The notes under the pieces: generated by a model
Told to the model about the DNA's origin: nothing
Seen by the model: only the letters and a program-made list of their open reading frames with translations
The model's database searches: none
Assembly: GCA_019704295.1 (NCBI GenBank)
Contig: AP024596.1
Coordinates: 2,006,501-2,070,500 of the forward strand
DNA from: Sulfolobales archaeon HS-7
Lineage (GTDB): Archaea > Thermoproteota > Thermoprotei_A > Sulfolobales > Sulfolobaceae
Length of the DNA: 64,000 nucleotides
Direction: 5' to 3'
In this document: one piece after another, positions 63,896 through 64,000 of the stretch
Position numbering within the stretch: the first letter of the stretch is position 1
Layout of the letters: the number at the start of each line of letters is the position of its first letter
Program-made: the position numbers and the translations under genes

Positions 63896-64000
63896 ATGAG
63901 TTCAAAAGTAGCTAAGAAAAAGAGGGAACTAAGCCCAGCTGTCTGGTATGAAGTGATAGGAACTCCTTTCTTTCTTGAAGAAGAGAAGCAGAGAGACCAG
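63896..64000 (+). CDS. Unknown protein, N-terminal 35 residues (cut by window edge)
   Basis: It begins MSSKVAKKKRELSPAVWYEV and continues to the edge of the window in frame. Basic N-terminus followed by an alpha-beta pattern. It is divergent from the DUF1286 gene. No family call possible. Confidence 0.5.
   Translation, partial: MSSKVAKKKRELSPAVWYEVIGTPFFLEEEKQRDQ

Noticed and set aside
1-64000. CRISPR array
   Set aside because: No series of 24-30 bp direct repeats with regular spacers was seen on either strand; the repeats found are dispersed.

Overview
The window is chromosomal DNA of a hyperthermophilic crenarchaeon of the order Sulfolobales. This rests on three signs: the gene content (proteasome, RFC, MCM, GINS, three-clamp-type PCNA, PriS, eukaryote-like ribosomal proteins L44e, S27e and S30e, Nop5/fibrillarin, GatDE, Sm-like protein, class II ribonucleotide reductase, thermopsin-like protein), the use of ATG/GTG/TTG starts with tightly overlapping operons, and an A+T-rich background in which structured RNA stands out as G+C-rich. 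The genus cannot be fixed from the sequence alone.

Layout. 1-9.2 kb is an information-processing block: proteasome beta end, a PEBP protein, rfcS-rfcL, moaC, an Orc1/Cdc6 paralogue (cdc6-2 context), a THUMP protein, gins23-mcm and a UPF0200/UPF0201 pair. 10-13.5 kb holds prs, a Trm11-like methylase and RNase Z in one overlapping operon, opposite a GPN-loop GTPase. 14.4-17.9 kb is the pcn-priS-gins15-rpl44e-rps27e-aif2a-nop10 operon. The PriS here lacks the zinc module. 17.9-27.6 kb contains the oligosaccharyltransferase AglB, a RecA-like/CarS cluster, a DsrE/TusA-like pair, polyprenyl diphosphate synthase, an Mrp ATPase, a thermopsin-like protein and a PIMT-like methyltransferase. 28-34 kb carries a HerA/NurA-type pair back-to-back with a ThiR-type regulator, an FAD oxidoreductase and an amino-acid permease. 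34.3-47 kb contains tRNA-Gln(UUG), MAT, an Sm-like protein, nop5-flpA-DUF61, rps30e, gatD-gatE, a conserved unknown and nrdJ. tRNA-Gln and GatDE together give the archaeal indirect route to Gln-tRNA.

From about 47 kb the DNA changes character. It becomes an accessory region with transposon relics, miniature elements, a tRNA-Glu(CUC) half-site beside a broken integrase, a Panacea gene with a stop-split partner, and two copies of an unusual toxin-antitoxin-like module. In that module a RelE/ParE-like gene and a small YETQPPK-tailed gene converge and share 44 bp of coding sequence on opposite strands. A DUF5752-like gene follows the toxin. In copy 1 the toxin carries two Trp-to-amber changes while the small gene is open. 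In copy 2 the toxin is open and the DUF5752 gene is dead. A partly palindromic motif (GTWAAC, G/C-rich spacer, GTTAAC) recurs six times between 51.9 and 62.1 kb. A divergent pair of unknown genes (436 aa cytosolic, 199 aa membrane) at 60.0-62.0 kb is a candidate defence-type pair.

Interspersed repeats fall into three families. The first is a ~165 bp element with imperfect inverted ends (five copies at 8.0, 9.3, 9.7, 20.5 and 24.5 kb). The second is a CAGTGTCCAA-ended family of ~360 bp elements plus one 1.26 kb form (13.8-14.3, 47.7, 50.0, 54.5 and 57.2 kb). The third is a set of IS200/IS605-like tnpB tail relics (9.8, 27.8, 36.4-37.2 and 47.3 kb). No CRISPR array and no rRNA gene were seen.
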